Below, one piece after another: positions 22,758-23,566 of a DNA stretch of 23,566 nt. How positions within the stretch are numbered: position 1 is the stretch's first letter; each line of letters opens with the position of its first letter. Below the pieces are notes generated by a model that did no database searches, was not told the DNA's origin, and worked only from the letters and a program-made list of their open reading frames with translations. The DNA is from JAUXLW01 sp964195005 (GTDB lineage: Bacteria; Actinomycetota; Acidimicrobiia; Spongiisociales; SHLN01), in assembly GCA_964195005.1 (NCBI GenBank), contig CAXMOO010000020.1, positions 1-23,566 of the forward strand, written 5' to 3'. The translations under genes and the position numbers were made by a program.

Positions 22758-23188
22758 CACGAGGTTCGGCTCCTCACCAGCCACCTCATCATGCCGATGC
22801 CGGCGGCGAGGGTGAGTGCCGGGATCGCCCACAGGGCGATGGTGGATGCCGACAGGCCGGGGTCGAGAATGACCTGATCACCGTAGAGGCCGCGGAAATA
22901 ATCGAGGATTTCCTTATCTGTTTGTCCGGCATCGACCTGCTCGGCGACGATGAGCCGCATGGTGCGAGCAGTAGGCGCCGACGAGTCCTTGATGGACTCG
23001 CCCTGGCACTGTGGGCAGCGAATCACTGCAGCCAGTGAATCCACTCGGTTTCCCGGTCGTGTAGGCCCGGCGGCGATTCCGGCCAGGACAATCGCAGCCA
23101 GGACGATGGTGATAGCGGTGACGACTGCCGACCGCACGAGTGAGCGCTTGGTTGCAATCGGATTCGCCTCGGCGACGGTCACGTCCAC
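22757..23188 (-). CDS. ccmH: CcmH-type cytochrome c maturation thiol protein
   Basis: This 143-residue protein has an N-terminal membrane helix, then the CcmH redox motif VIRCPQCQGESIKDS (Cys58, Cys61), the helical domain TARTMRLIVAEQVDAGQTDKEI with YGDQV, and a C-terminal membrane helix (ASTIALWAIPALTLAAGIG). CcmH reduces or positions the apocytochrome CXXCH thiols for heme attachment by CcmF. The start is GTG 23188, overlapping the ccmF end by ten bases, with GAGGG at suitable spacing; a GTG two codons later is possible. It lies between ccmF and the TPR gene in the expected order. Confidence 0.9.
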   Translation of the reverse strand: MDVTVAEANPIATKRSLVRSAVVTAITIVLAAIVLAGIAAGPTRPGNRVDSLAAVIRCPQCQGESIKDSSAPTARTMRLIVAEQVDAGQTDKEILDYFRGLYGDQVILDPGLSASTIALWAIPALTLAAGIGMMRWLVRSRTS

Positions 23189-23566
23189 GAATAGCCCTCA
23201 GTTTGAATCTGGATCGGGCGAACGCGCGCCCTTTTGCGGAGCGCCAGCGACCAGACCCCGCCGGTGACGATGATGAACCCCCCAAGCCATATCAAGTACT
23301 CGAGTGGATAACGCCACATATCGAGAGCGATGGCGTTTTGGTCGATGCGGGTGAGGCTCAGATACACGTCGCCGCTCAGGTCGGTGTGGATGGCCGGGGT
23401 GGGGATCGGCTGCACCTGGTTCCCAAAACTAGACAGGCGTGGCTCGAGGATGTCGATCACCCGCCCGTCCCTGCTCAACTCGACCCGGGCTCCCACCGTC
23501 GTCTTGTTGCTGGCCGCTCGCGAGAACGGCTCGAGATAGGTGACCTCGAATCCTGCGAACTCCCCG
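23179..23566 (-). CDS. ccmF: CcmF heme lyase, C-terminal part only
   Basis: The frame is open to the window end, so only the last 128 codons are seen. They read an extracytoplasmic segment with GFEVTYLEPFS, LEPRLSSFGNQVQPIP and TDLSGDVYLSLTRI, then a membrane helix LEYLIWLGGFIIVTGGVWSLA and a basic end RKRARVRP. The paired L-P-R and DVYLSL stretches are typical of the C-terminus of CcmF, the multi-pass heme lyase of System I. The start and the WWD heme-handling domain are outside the window. It is the upstream gene of the ccmH/TPR/ccmG operon. Confidence 0.85.
   Translation of the reverse strand, partial: GEFAGFEVTYLEPFSRAASNKTTVGARVELSRDGRVIDILEPRLSSFGNQVQPIPTPAIHTDLSGDVYLSLTRIDQNAIALDMWRYPLEYLIWLGGFIIVTGGVWSLALRKRARVRPIQIQTEGYSWT

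Noticed and set aside
1..23566. CRISPR arrays, tRNA genes and intact mobile elements
   Set aside because: Nothing resembling regularly spaced direct repeats, a cloverleaf with CCA-type ends, or an intact transposase with terminal repeats was seen by eye; only the decayed IS30 copy is present.

Overview
The window looks like chromosomal DNA from a GC-rich actinobacterium. The strongest lineage marker is a WhiB-like Fe-S protein (18413-18670), a family known from Actinomycetota. It lies beside a bacterial type-A RNase P RNA gene. Acyl-CoA metabolism is abundant, there is an F420/LLM-type oxidoreductase, and several genes appear to have leaderless promoters. A System I cytochrome c maturation locus would fit a deep-branching lineage such as Acidimicrobiia, but that placement is inference.

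Layout: (1) 20-4874, minus strand: a compact operon of a thiolase-fold protein, a DUF35 Zn-ribbon/OB-fold partner, an AMP-forming acyl-CoA ligase and an acyl-CoA dehydrogenase, probably activating and degrading a carboxylic acid as CoA thioesters. The thiolase lacks the usual nucleophilic cysteine. (2) 4978-5987, minus strand: a decayed, 3'-truncated IS30-family transposase directly upstream of that operon. (3) 6318-7513, plus strand: a hotdog-fold thioesterase-like gene and a 61-residue zinc-ribbon protein. (4) 7583-9537, minus strand: a FIST sensor-domain gene followed by a class III adenylate cyclase. The FIST frame is cut by one in-frame TAA, yet its conserved C-terminus continues past the stop to a terminator that overlaps the cyclase start. 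(5) 9757-11781, plus strand: a methyltransferase and an exported, membrane-anchored DUF2330 protein. (6) 11778-13258, minus strand: a TlpA-like thioredoxin and CcdA. (7) 13358-14323, plus strand: a patatin-like lipase. (8) 14333-15780, minus strand: a 58-residue membrane protein and a cyclopropane-fatty-acid synthase. (9) 15826-17827, plus strand: an LLM oxidoreductase, a gamma-glutamylcyclotransferase-like protein and a membrane protein. (10) 18001-18670, plus strand: rnpB and the WhiB-like gene. (11) 18730-21388, plus strand: glutaryl-CoA dehydrogenase, trpD and a Fur-family regulator. (12) 21391 to the window end, minus strand: ccmF (partial), ccmH, a ccmI-like TPR gene and ccmG/dsbE.

Functional links: the TlpA/CcdA pair and the Ccm operon both serve extracytoplasmic thiol reduction and cytochrome c assembly. 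The FIST/cyclase pair looks like a small-molecule sensor feeding a cAMP signal. No CRISPR array, tRNA or intact mobile element was seen. The points most worth a second look are the interrupted FIST frame, the cysteine-less thiolase with its DUF35 partner, and the precisely spaced leaderless promoters, one of which forms an overlapping divergent promoter.
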